Below, one piece after another: positions 10,180 to 21,559 of a DNA stretch of 64,000 bases. The translations under genes were made by a program, and so were the position numbers. The stretch is from Elephas maximus indicus (taxonomy: Eukaryota > Chordata > Mammalia > Proboscidea > Elephantidae). The notes beneath the pieces are model-generated. The model had not been told where the DNA came from. It made no database searches and was given only the letters and a program-made list of their open reading frames with translations. Every line of letters begins with the position of its first letter. Within the stretch, counting starts at the first letter, position 1. The DNA is taken from the NCBI RefSeq assembly GCF_024166365.1, contig NC_064826.1, forward strand, positions 60,219,001-60,283,000. Reading direction: 5' to 3'.

Positions 10180-11384
10180 TGAGCTTAGATCAAATTTAAT
10201 GCTGCAAGTCAATTTATTAGATGAATGAAGAATTATGATATATTTTGAGTCATCTTGATCTGTCCAGGAAAAAAATTCTCATTAATTTGAATTCACAGAG
10301 TAAGAAGGTCAGTCTGAATATTTAAAAAGAAATGTGTATGTATACAAATACATACACATAAACACAAGCAATGACAAACTAGGTAACTAGGTTAATGGAT
10401 TAAGACAGGTGACCAGTCTTATGTATCTTTTTAACATATGTATTTAGTATTTCAGTCACGTATATGTATAAGAGCATTTGTAAAGGGACTCCTAAACACC
10501 ATTTTGTTCTTTAATAAGCTGAACATTTTCCTCCAACAATATGTATATAATAAATGTGTATATTTTTTAAATATATAAACTCAACCTTAAAAAAAAACAA
10601 CCTTAGACCCTGCTATATTACCACAAAATCTGTATTGGTTGTATCCAAATGGTTCACAGCACAGAGGCAGCTGAGTGTCCTTTGGTGGTACACTGAGTTT
10701 TATTTCCCTTTGCCTTTTTTTTTTTATTGGCTTGAGGTTTTTTGTAAAAGCCTCATTCAAATTAAGGACCGATCCCTTGTCTAAATTCATTTTCCTTTTC
10801 TGAAGAAAACAGAATGTGAATATTTTCCCAACTGTTAGTTTAATCACACCTGAAAAGAAATAGAAGGCCCTCTGATAAAAGGTGCTAGACGAGTGCAAAT
10901 TATCATTATAAATTAAGATGAGTAATTACAAACAGAATGATTTTTCCTGCTAGAAAGAAGAGTTGATCCTTTCCCAGGAAAGTTAGACACTACTTGATTG
11001 TCCTGATGTAATGTTACATTTTATGCAACATAGACCATTTCTCAAAGTACCAAAAAAAGATTCTGACTCATTTCTCAAAGTAAGCAATTCTAAATATAAT
11101 AATTTAGGGAGCCCAAGAATGGTGACCTTTTAGATTTTTAACTTGTAAACTGCCTAACTGGGCACTCATAATGATCTCATTTAATATGGTTAACAAAGCC
11201 ACATGTTTGAATTGCTCTTTATATTTTATATTAATTCTACAGGGTTTAAAATTTTTACCTATCAACTTTATCCTATATGTGTATATAAATATTTGTGTGT
11301 GTACACATGAGAATTCTCTTCATTTAATTTTGTTAAATACAATAAATTTTTTCTATACATACACCTGGTGGAAAATGAACAACC

Positions 11385-11900
11385 TTTCTAAAGAACAATT
11401 TAGCAGTTTGTGTCAACGCTTTTAAGGAAAAGATAGATGTTTTGACCAGTAATCACTATTAGAAATCAGTCCTACGGACAGAAACTGAAATATAGAAAAA
11501 GGCTTACAGTGGCATATTTTAGAGTTGAGAAAATTTGGAAACAGACAATGTTCAACAATAAGGAATGGTTAAGTAAATTATAGCACATTCATTTGATAGA
11601 ATATTAAACAGCAATTAAAGTCATATTTTCAGAGTATTTAATGACATGAGGAAAAGTTTCCTGATACGTAAGTAAAATGATCAGAATGTTCAACTATATG
11701 CAGTATGACTTTATTTGTGTAAAATAAAGTGTGTGTATAAATATGTAAATATATATGAAATATGGAAAAATGTTAAAATAGCTTAATTTAGAGAGAATAG
11801 AAAAGCACTTCAGTAATTTAACATAAAATAATTTTATAAAAACGCAAACATGGTGTACCTGTTGGGTTAATTTATGAATTTGAATCATTTGCTTCTTTCT
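11385..11900 (+). repeat. Old L1-type 3' segment
   Basis: The block AACAATAAGGAATGGTTAAGTAAATTATAGCACATTC and the downstream AGTATGACTTTATTTGTGTAAAATAAAG resemble the 3' UTR of old mammalian L1 subfamilies. It is very diverged and the ends are approximate. Confidence 0.5.
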
Positions 11901-11934
11901 CTTTGTTTCTTTTTCTTTCTTCCCCCACCTTAAG

Positions 11935-12222
11935 TCTACCCTTGGATATGTTGCTCTGCTCATAAGTACTTTTCATGTTTTAATTTATGGATGGAAACGA
12001 GCTTTTGAAGAAGAGTACTATAGGTTTTATACACCACCAAACTTTGTTCTTGCTCTTGTTTTGCCTTCAGTTGTAATTCTGGGTAAGATTATTTTACTCC
12101 TCCCATGTATAAGCCGAAAGCTAAAAAGAATTAAGAAAGGCTGGGAAAAGAGCCAATTTCTAGAAGAAGGTATTGGAGGAGCCATTCCTCACCTCTCACC
12201 AGAGAGAGTTACAGTAATGTGA
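11935..12222 (+). CDS. STEAP2: STEAP2 coding exon 4 (residues 396-490, stop)
   Basis: It encodes the last transmembrane helices and the cytosolic tail. His409 in S-T-F-H-V-L-I-Y-G is the second heme ligand, pairing with His316. F-Y-T-P-P-N-F follows in the loop before the final helix (V-L-A-L-V-L-P-S-V-V-I-L-G). The tail ends in S-P-E-R-V-T-V-M and the stop TGA at 12220-12222, the same C-terminus as human. There are no frameshifts or premature stops in the gene, so it looks intact. Confidence 0.97.
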   Translation, partial: STLGYVALLISTFHVLIYGWKRAFEEEYYRFYTPPNFVLALVLPSVVILGKIILLLPCISRKLKRIKKGWEKSQFLEEGIGGAIPHLSPERVTVM

Positions 12223-13184
12223 TGATAAATGGTGCTCACTGGTGCCCCAGTAAAGCTCTACTTAGGCCATTTTTTTAATTACTTCCTCTGTGTTCGGTAG
12301 TTTGTGTAAATGTATGTCAAATTTGCTGTGGGCTGAAATCTGTTAAATGAGGTCTCAACGAAATTGGTGGTAGAATTTTTTTCAAATTTATTTTCACAAA
12401 TGTCATATTTGGCCAATATGAATTTTCAGAGTCAAACATATTGTTGAAATTTAGGTACATTTTGTTTTGTTTTGTACAACTATAACACTGTTGTTATTTA
12501 AACAAAACTGTATTTCATAATCAGGCCAAAATATTTAGTTAATAATATACACATACTTCATAATGTTAAAAACACTTTGCAAACCAGCAGAATTTTAAGA
12601 TTTTAATACATTTCAATGGATATATGTTTTTTTCTGAAGCTTAAATAAGGTTTTAATTATATAACTTAAGAAATAGGAATGCATAATCGTGTATTATTTT
12701 TTAAAAGGACGTGTTATATTAGCTTCTAGGTAAGGGTAAAAAAAAATAAGGGTACATGGTAACATTTCTGTGTATCTCTCATAAAATAGGATTTGGCGAC
12801 TCCAATTAATTGTATGAATCAATGTGATTATGTGAATATGCACAAATTAAAAAGGCAGATTACCCTGAAATTATATTTAAATGCATTGGAGACATGAAAT
12901 ACATACTGATAATGCATACCTTGTCAAAGATTTTATTCTTAATTTTGTTACAGAGCAGTTTTATTTGCATAATAATATATTGATCAGGGTGAGGATTCAG
13001 TAATATTATACCTCCCAAACTGGTATTTCTAACATAGTGCCAATCCTGGGAATCTTATAATTGTTCCTAGTTAGAGGAAAAGTATCAGCTTTACACACAA
13101 ATAGTTGTCAACCAATCCATGTTGTTGCACCGTAGCCAGTTGCAGCTCTCTATAGTATGGGATTTTACTGAGGTTCACTGAGGG

Positions 13185-13405
13185 TTTGTAGTGTGCCAAG
13201 CACTGTTCTAAGCACTTTACTTGTACTGTCCCATTTAATACTTATAACAACGCTGTGAGGTAGATAGCTCTTATCCTCATTTTACATTTGAGGATACTGA
13301 GGGTTAAAAAAGTTAATTTATCTAAGGTCACGCAGTTAGTAAGTGGCAAAGTCAGCATTCAAGTCCAGAGGCTATGCTTTTGACCACTAAGCTATACTGT
13401 CCCTG
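13185..13405 (-). repeat. MIR SINE
   Basis: On the plus strand it reads GCCAAGCACTGTTCTAAGCACTTTAC ... CATTTTACATTTGAGGATACTGAGG ... AAGGTCACGCAGTTAGTAAGTGGCA, the reverse of MIR. It is nearly full length. Confidence 0.85.
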
Positions 13406-14201
13406 CTCCATCCCCATGCATTATGCTTATGATGCCAGTATCGGTGCCTTCCTCTTTTGTATAAAGCCATTGACATTTTTGAGATTGGATTGTATGTGTC
13501 CAAAGATAAATGAAAATATTACAGTCATAAATTTATTACAGCTTGTGAGATAATGCACAGTTACTTACCTGGTCTGACCTGGGACATGCACCTGGAGACC
13601 CTAAGCAGTCGGGAAACCTCCCTTCCAAGGAGTGATAGTTTCAAGTAGAGAGAGGACCAGAACAGTGATAGGGAATTGCTGAGGTCCTACAGAATCTTAA
13701 AAAATCCCTATAGGGTTGGTCATTTCCTTTTCCCATCCTGAGATCTCCTCCTGCCTGCTCACCATTTGTTAGGGAGCAATTTGCAAGTGTGAAGGATATT
13801 AGGATAAGTGGTTAATTATAAATCTACTCTAGAAGCGTATAATCATCTGAATTATTCATAAAATTTTTCAGTGCTGACATTCCACATTTAAATTGCAAAC
13901 TGTTCAAATCTTCGTTAGAATGCCCTACATTTTTTTCCCTATTTGTTCATTTCTTATTAAAATAGAAAGTTGCAGTCAAGATTCAATTATACACATTCCT
14001 CTTCCTGAAATTATAACATTTCTGAATTTACCCACATTAAGCATTGCTGAATCCAGCTGCCAAAAAATAGAAGGACTTTATTTAGTAGAGGCTACCTTTC
14101 CCACCAAATGGCTCTTTCCCTACTACTGCATTGGTAAAGTGTTCATGATTCTCTGTTCTTTTTTGTGTGTGTGAGTTTTAATACCTTGTACTTTAATTGA
14201 G

Positions 14202-14362
14202 GAAACCCTGGTGGCGTAGTGGTTAAGTGCTACGGCTGCTAACCAAGGGGTCGGCAGTTCAAATCCGCCAGGTGCTCCTTGGAAACTCTGTGGGGCAGTT
14301 CTACTCTGTCCTGTAGGGTCGCTTTGAGTCGGAATCGACTCAACAGCACTGGGTGGGTGGGT
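14202..14362 (+). repeat. AfroSINE, short class, with target-site duplication
   Basis: A clean, nearly complete copy from GAAACCCTGGTGGCGTAG to CAACAGCACTGGGTGGGTGGG. The 13-base direct repeat TACTTTAATTGAG flanks it at 14189-14201 and 14363-14375. It has little divergence and so is probably one of the younger copies here. Confidence 0.97.
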
Positions 14363-16585
14363 TACTTTAATTGAGCTCTTCATTTTCTTTATTTTATTTA
14401 TATTCTTCCCTTCTTAATTACCACTTGTTAGTTCTTAGTAGGAATTCAGTTGGATGATAACTTTTAAGGGTAAACACTTAAAGACATAATATTTTAGTGG
14501 ATGAGGGAAAACAACATATTTCCAGTACTTCCCTGTTCCTTAAATTGAACTTTCTTAAGGCCATGTTTAACTATTTAATGTAAAAATATTATGAAATTTG
14601 TTTAAAAGTTAGATGACTTTTGGAATATACTATTGCACATATATATTAAATAGCCAGTAATATACATAAGGTAATTGCTGTTGCAGGTAAATAGAGCATT
14701 TGAAATATGAAAAAATGAACTTCTGTGAAAATGTATAAAAGATGAAACTATTGTTTAAAATAGTAATAGCTCCTTTTCAGTACTAAAAAGATGAAATAAG
14801 CTTGAAGTTTTAACATAAATGTATTATATTAATTATAATTCTAAATATTTAGAAGCCTTTCCAAAAATGCAAAAATATTAACTGATTTTGAATTGCATTA
14901 CTTTCCTACTTCTCTGATTGTTTTTCTTAGTTGTTAGTTTTCATGGTCATTATTTTTCTGGGTCATTTTCTGGCCTCAGAATTCTGTTATTGCTAGACCT
15001 GAGAAAGTAGTGGGACTTCAGGGCAGCAGGGATTTGTCTCATGATCTGTGTTTGGAGAAGTGCCCCTGAACAAATTATAAGAATGTAGAAAAATATACCC
15101 AGTTTTAATCCTATGAAAAAAATCAAGCAATTTTTCCTAAAAGGAAAATAACCACAGACCATATTGTGCTACTTAGCTTTTGTGTGAAAATTTCATGTCT
15201 CCTCTTTTAAGAACAGCTGAAATCATACTTAAATGTGAATATATTAATGCTATCATGTATTTTTTCAGTATATACATGGAATGTTAGCCCAGATTATATG
15301 TGAGATTTTTTTAATTTAAATCTTAAAATATTTGAAAGTATGAATAAACTATATTTGTAGGTATTTATCAGAGATAATTATTTTATGCTATACAAAGGAT
15401 TGGCAAGTGAGCACCAGTGTTAAACTAACTGATTAATTTATTATAAATTAGCATGACCTTGACTCAAGGAATTTTACTTTCCAAATTAATTCTTTGGATA
15501 ATAATTTAAGGTATATTCATATTATGCTACAGTCAAGTTATGAAAGTTATTTCTACAAAAGGGCTTCAGGAATATAACATATCCAGATTTTTAGTTTATC
15601 TCTTATGTAGTATGATAAAACCTTAAGGCTTTTTCATTGCCTATTGCCATTAATCTGTTCCATAATAAATGTACAGAGCTCCCCTGTCCAAAAAAGAAAA
15701 AGAGATTTAATTATAAAATTTAAGGTTTCTTATATGCTGTTTTAAACCTAGTACCATAAGTGTAATTCATAAATATTTCTTTAGGAATACTGTAAGCACT
15801 GAACTAATTATATCTGTGTCAGTTTATGAAATATACAAAACAGCCTAAAATGTCATGGTGAAACTGTTTTATAAAATCTTGACTTAGAGCAGTGCCACAC
15901 TTAGTGTAATGCACCTCAATCAGTGTTAAGGTTTATATTTGTGATGTGTCATCATGAAAATGTGATGCTCTATTTTCAATTGATCATAATTATGGTGTAT
16001 GTTCAGTATATGTAAGTATCTCTAAGAGAAACTAATATTTTTAGTGGAAACATAATGTGTTCATACCTTTGAACAGTGAATTTTATAAGAATGAACAGAT
16101 TCTTCAATTTTTTTATCTAAAAAATTATAAAGTGCTTAGTATGCAGAGATTCTGTCCATGTGATACCAAAAAATTCTTAATTCAGCTTAACACACATACA
16201 TACTGAGATTTTTTTTTTTTTTTAACTTTCCAAATCACTGAGTTCCCATTGTGGTCATCCAAAATTAGGGCAGACTATATGGATTCTCCCAGTGGCTAGA
16301 TGAGCTAAATTTAAATCAGAAAAGCAGATACTTTTTGATGATTTCCAAAATTGCCAGTCTGAAGGAAGTATTTTAAGTTATTAAGATTTTCTTTAAAAGG
16401 GTTTCCTAGCTTTGCAGACATTCAGCTTGAACAGGGACAGGAAGTTGTCTCCCAATGTCTGTTTGCCCTACTTCTTTAGAAAGCTGCTGTCCCTTCCAAT
16501 CCCTTACTTCTCCTGCAGGTAGGTGTATCTGCAACTGGGCGTTGGCCAGTGAGATATAAGGGGAAGTAAGTGTGACTTTCTGGAA

Positions 16586-16783
16586 TCCCTGGGTTTGCAA
16601 ACGGTTAACATGCTCGGCTGTTAACCAAAAGGCTGATGGTTTGAGTTTACCGAGGCTAGGGAAGAAGGTCCTGGTGATCTACTTCCAAAAAATCAGCCGC
16701 TGAAAACCCTGTGGAGTACAGTTCTACTCTGACACACGTGGGGCCACCATGAGTTGGAGCTGACTCATAGCAACTGGTATGTA
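16586..16783 (+). repeat. AfroSINE, long class, with target-site duplication
   Basis: It includes the internal segment (GAAGAAGGTCCTGGTGATCTACTTCC) and the tail GAGTTGGAGCTGACTCATAGCA. The 13-base repeat TGACTTTCTGGAA flanks it at 16573-16585 and 16784-16796. Confidence 0.93.
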
Positions 16784-17344
16784 TGACTTTCTGGAAATCT
16801 CCTTCAAGGAAGAAAGCTTGTGTTCATTATGGTCTTCCTCCATGTTACTGTGGGGAATATGGACATGATGACGGAAGCCCTGGCAACCATCCCAAGAGGA
16901 TCAAAGCCACACTCTAAGGAAGACAGACTGGAGACTAGAAAGATTCTGACTACTTGGACTGCTTTTTCCTGAGGATGAAATCAACAGTTTAAGCCACTGT
17001 TAATTTGGGTTTCTTCTAAAGCTGAAACTAATCCTTTCTGCTTTCAGTTCTTTGTCAGGATACCATTTAACACTGTTTGAGTAAACTAGACTGCAATTCA
17101 TACCTTTAACTTTTAAAGGATAATGCACAATTCACATTAGAATTGATTTTTCATTGGTAATTGATTTTACTCATTTTCTTGCCTTGATCTTTCTTTAGAT
17201 ATTTTTTACCTGCTTGGAAAATACTGTTTTCTTTAAAACTGTGTAACTGATATTTGCTAAGATTCTTTAATCTCCAAGATACAGCTGTCAAATTATGTGC
17301 CATGTTTTTATATCATTCGCATAGATCTGCCTTATAAACATCTA

Positions 17345-17350
17345 AATAAA
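17345..17350 (+). promoter_or_regulatory. STEAP2: Candidate STEAP2 polyadenylation signal
   Basis: A canonical AATAAA hexamer followed within 30 bases by a GT- and T-rich element. No downstream candidate before the next repeat cluster looks as good. Confidence 0.4.
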
Positions 17351-17565
17351 AAGTACTATATAATGTGTTTTAACTTCTTTTTTGAAATGTTTTATACAAA
17401 TGGACTTTTCTTTCTTATCAAATCATTCCGGTATTTAATGAATACCACCTAATTCTTTTCTAAGTCTTTTTTAGAAGAATCCAGAAAGCAATACATGTGA
17501 TTTTTTTTTGTTTGTATACAAAGTAGTCATTTAAGGAAAACCTTAATTTAATGAGGTGGTATTGA

Positions 17566-17762
17566 GGAGCCCTAGTGGTGCAGTGGTTAAAGTGCTTGGC
17601 TGCTAACCATAAGGTCAGTAGTTCGAACCCATCAGCCGCACCCTGGGAGAAAGATGTGATAATCTGCTTCCCTGAAGATTACAGCCTTGGGAACCCTATG
17701 GGGCAGTTCTTTTCTGTCCTGTAGGTCTCTAGGAGTCGGAATTGACTCCAGGGAGTGGGTAT
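17566..17762 (+). repeat. AfroSINE, long class
   Basis: GGAGCCCTAGTGGTGCAGTGG starts it. The internal block GAGAAAGATGTGATAATCTGC is present and the tail ends GAGTCGGAATTGACTCCAGGG. Confidence 0.9.
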
Positions 17763-18619
17763 TCTTAAAATTATTTCACTTCACTAGCATTCATTAAGCT
17801 TCTTTAAAATCAGGACTCACATAATATTCCTGTAAGCTCCCTGAAGCAGAAACTTTTATTAACTACTTATCCCCAGTATCCAGTACAATATGGTCCATGG
17901 TAGATACTAAAGAGGTTATAATAAACATTGACTAATTTTTACAGAAAATTATGTCATCACCCCACGCCCATGCAGCCAAGCCTCCTTCCTCCCATGCTCC
18001 CCCACCCCACATTCATCCCCATCACTGGCTTCACTTCTTGCCTTGCCTTCTGGCTTGTGGTCCTAGGGCCAAGTGCTGCTGCCGCTAACTGCCAGCTGCC
18101 ACATGCTAGTACATATTGAGGAACCCTGTGTGCTGCACCATTGGCAAGGACAAATTGACCTTTGTGCTTGTGCACCTGACTTGTGGAGGCTGTCTTTCCC
18201 AGCAGCTGTGTGGAAAGTTGAAGTAATGCAACCTGGAAATGGCAATGCAAGGGCATTACTGGATGTTAATATCCAGAGAGTTGGACTGCTGGATAGAACA
18301 CTGGGCAGTTAAATTTGAACTGCAGACAAACAAGTAACTTTTTAGTACACATATGTTACATATACTGTATGGGATGTGTTTCTTGTTTTTCATGGGGAGA
18401 GGGATTGTTTGTTTTGCGGAATCTGGCAACCCTACTTTAGAGGTGAACTTTGAGTAAGGAGCTGCAGCTCAAGAGGAAGCTGATGGATAAATTCTCCCTT
18501 TCTCCTCGTTGGACTGTTCTGCAGTGTAAGAATTCATAAGGCCTCTATGAAAATATTCTCCAAGAGATCAAGCTTTTTTCCAAAGCTATGGCCAGTTTAA
18601 TAACACCTATATTTGTGCT

Positions 18620-18772
18620 TGGAGGTCTGGTGGTGCAATGGTTGAGCATTCGGCTGCTAAGCAAAAGGTCAGCAGTTGAATCCACCAGCTGCTCCTTGGA
18701 AACTTTTTGGGACAGTTCTATTCTGTCCTACAGGGTTGCTATGAGTCAAAATCAGCTCGAAGACAATGGGTT
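18620..18772 (+). repeat. AfroSINE, short class, with target-site duplication
   Basis: From TGGAGGTCTGGTGGTGCAATGG to GACAATGGGTT, without the internal segment. TATATTTGTGCT flanks it at 18608-18619 and 18773-18784. Confidence 0.93.
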
Positions 18773-19325
18773 TATATTTGTGCTCCCTCCTCAACTGCCT
18801 CACTTCTTTTTCCCCTCACTTATTCTTCCCTGGGATGGCACTCCCCAATAAAATGGAAGCAACTGTTTGTTTTTAGTAGGTTCAAGGGAATCCAGACTAG
18901 GACAATACTTTTGGTAGTGAGATCTTCAAATGGAAAGTGAAATCTGAAGTACAAGATGGTTTTGACAAGGTCAGCCACACAGCCCTGAAGGCTGAAAATC
19001 CAGACTTGTTGAGTCAATACATCTCTAAAGACAGAGTCACATTTACCAAACATACAGTGACACATTCTTAAATCAGAATAGCAATCTATCACAGCTAAGA
19101 ATTATCAGTGCCCCATACGCAAGAATACAAGTATTGCCTTAACTAAGCATACTCTATTCTTAAATCAGTTCTTTATAAGAATTCAAATTGTAATCAAAAG
19201 AATGTTTGAGGACAATAGAATCAGAACAAGGCAAGTTAGTTGTAGAACATGGATAATTACGTCCTTGGAATAAATTTGTCTTATTAATACTGCTCCAGAT
19301 AAAGACAGTCCTACTTTACTATAAC

Positions 19326-19350
19326 CCCCCCCCCCCCCACACACACACAT
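19326..19350 (+). repeat. C-run followed by CA microsatellite
   Basis: A run of C is directly followed by five to six ACs. It is simple sequence with no associated gene. Confidence 0.9.
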
Positions 19351-20068
19351 GTAAAAGCAATACACAGTTGTTACGTCTAAAAGCTGGGGAAATTTTTATT
19401 TCATGGACATATTCCTATGTCATGGAGCTAACCTTTGATAAAGAAAAATGCCTCTTTATAAATTCCTCATTTTATTTAAAATTGTTTATTTAATTTCTTC
19501 ACTAAACATGAATAGATCCTTCAGTTTCCTGTTAAAAAATTACTTGTCATTTGGATTATTATTAGTACACTTTTTATTAGAATGGCTGAATTTAGGAGTG
19601 GCCATTTTGTTTTCTGTTCCATGTACTCATGCCCAAATTTGTACTAATGGTTTATTGGAAAGATGTGATTATTTTTCTTTTTTAGCTTTGCAAGATTTTT
19701 TAAAACATTGAAATAGAATAAAATCCAGCTTTATATGTATCCTACTATTACATAATTCCCCTAAAGCTAATCTACTAAGAGTATATTTTACTTTTCATAT
19801 GTGCTATAAAAATTTTCTATAGAAAATAAATTATTCTGACTCAGAAAGGAATAAGATTTGCTTGAGCGTTTAGAACATCTGGCATTAGTTTAGAGACTAC
19901 ACCACATTCATATGTGCTCTAAAATGCTTATTAGAAATGTTCTTAATTCATGCTAATGAATAATTATACTTTTACTAAACATTGCTGATTAGATAGTATG
20001 CAAACAAGTACTAGTAAAGAATCAGAAGCAGAACTACATTATTTTTAAGAATATATTTAGCTTTCTTA

Positions 20069-20488
20069 TATCTTAGTCTGGGTTCTCTAGAGGAGCAAAA
20101 CTAGTAAAGCATATGTGTAAATATATACTGATTTACGTCAAAGAAATGGCTCAAGCAATTGTGGAGGCTGGCAAGTCCCAAATCCATGGGTCAGGCGGCA
20201 GGCTAAAGACTTCTGCAGACTGATGGCCCAAGGTACAGAGGTCAGGCAAAAAGAAGAGTGCAGGGTCCAGACAGTGAGTACGCCTTGCCGGAACATCCAT
20301 TTATATACTGAAGACAGGCCACAGCTCCAGGGAAACTCCCCTTTCAACTGATCTGCTGATCACATCAGATCACATCAGGGAGGTGATTGATTGTATCATA
20401 TTAAATAATGGAAGAGCAGTCATTCCAGTGCCAAACACTTGAGAATCATCGCCTAGCCAATATGACATATAACATTAACCATCACACT
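20069..20488 (+). repeat. LTR-like interspersed repeat, family uncertain
   Basis: The opening TCTTAGTCTGGGTTCTCTAGAGGAGCAAAACTAGTA, the middle AATTGTGGAGGCTGGCAAGTCC and the end TTAACCATCACA are those of a common mammalian interspersed repeat of about 400 bp. I think it is an LTR of MaLR type but cannot assign the family. Confidence 0.5.
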
Positions 20489-21559
20489 TACCTTTAAAAG
20501 TAAAAATTGAGCATAGCTCAATATATTATTAAAACTCCTAGTTAATCTTTAAATCTACAGCTACTTTTTTTTAATTGTGCTCTAAGTGAAAGTTTACCAA
20601 TCAGTTCAATCTCTCATACAAAAACTTACATACACCTTGCTATGTACTTCTAGCTGCTCTTCCCCTAGTGAGACAGCATACTCCTCCTCTTCACCCTGTA
20701 TTCCGTGTCCATTCAACCAGCTCCTGTCCCCCTCTGCCTTGTTATCTCCCCTGCAGACAGGAGCTGCCCACATAGTCTCAGGTGTCTACTTGAGCCAAGA
20801 AGCTCACTCCTCACCAGTATCATTTTCTGTCTTATAGTCCAGCCCAATCCCGGTCTGAAGAGTTGGCTTCGGGAATGGTTCCAGTCTTGAGCTAACAGAA
20901 GGTCCGGGGACCATGACCTCCGGGGTCCCTTTAGTCTCAGTCAGACCATTAAGTCTGGTCTTTTCATAAGAATTTGAGGTCTGAATCCCATAGGGATTCT
21001 CTGCTGTGTTCCCTGTCAGGGCAGTCATCGGTTGTAGCCAGGCACCATATAGTTCTTTCAGTCTCAGACTGATGGAGTCTCTGGTTTATGTGGACCTTTC
21101 TGTTTCTTGGGCTCATATTTACCTTGTGTCTTTGGTGTGCTTCATTCTCCTTCGCTCCAGGTAAGCTGAGGCCAATTGATGCATCTTAGACACCTACTTG
21201 CTAGTGTTTAAGACTCCAAACGCCACTCACCAAAGTGGGATGCAGAATGTTTTCTTAAAATATTTTGTTATGCCAATTGACCTAGATGTCCCTTGAAACC
21301 ATGGTCCCCAGACCCTCATCCCTGCTACTCTGGCCTTTGAAGCTTTCAGTGGTATTCAGGAAACTTCTTTGCTTTTGGTTTAGTCCAGTTGTGCTGACCT
21401 CTCCTGTATTGGGTGTTGTCTTTCCCTTCACCTAAAATACTATCTAATTAATGAATACTCCTCAGCCTCCCACCCCACCCTCATAGCCATCAAAGAATAT
21501 TTTCTTCCGTGTTTAAACTATTTCTTGAGTTCTTATAATAGTGGTCTCATACAGTATTT

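Larger units (their letters stand above)
9451..11934 (+). other. STEAP2: STEAP2 intron between coding exons 3 and 4
   Basis: It contains three AfroSINE-derived pieces, a G-rich tract, and an old L1-type 3' segment at about 11385-11900. The donor is GTAGGT; the acceptor has a long pyrimidine tract ending CCCCCACCTTAAG. No coding frame is supported. Confidence 0.8.
12223..17370 (+). other. STEAP2: Probable STEAP2 3' UTR
   Basis: After the stop codon the sequence is AT-rich and holds few old repeats compared with the rest of the window, as expected of a long 3' UTR. AATAAA hexamers occur at 15664-15669 and 17345-17350. The latter is followed by a GT/T-rich stretch (TGTGTTTTAACTTCTTTTTT), the better polyadenylation candidate. 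Two AfroSINEs and one MIR would lie inside the UTR. The human gene also has a 3' UTR of several kb, but the end here is inferred. Confidence 0.45.
17371..20068. other. Intergenic region with AfroSINEs
   Basis: Apart from two AfroSINEs and a C-run with a CA repeat at 19326-19350, this stretch has no recognisable gene. Frames near 17928-18312 overlap each other on both strands in slightly GC-richer sequence and match no family I know. Confidence 0.6.

Noticed and set aside
17928-18312. Overlapping frames on both strands in a slightly GC-rich intergenic patch
   Set aside because: No similarity to a known family, no splice or start context, and the frames overlap on both strands.
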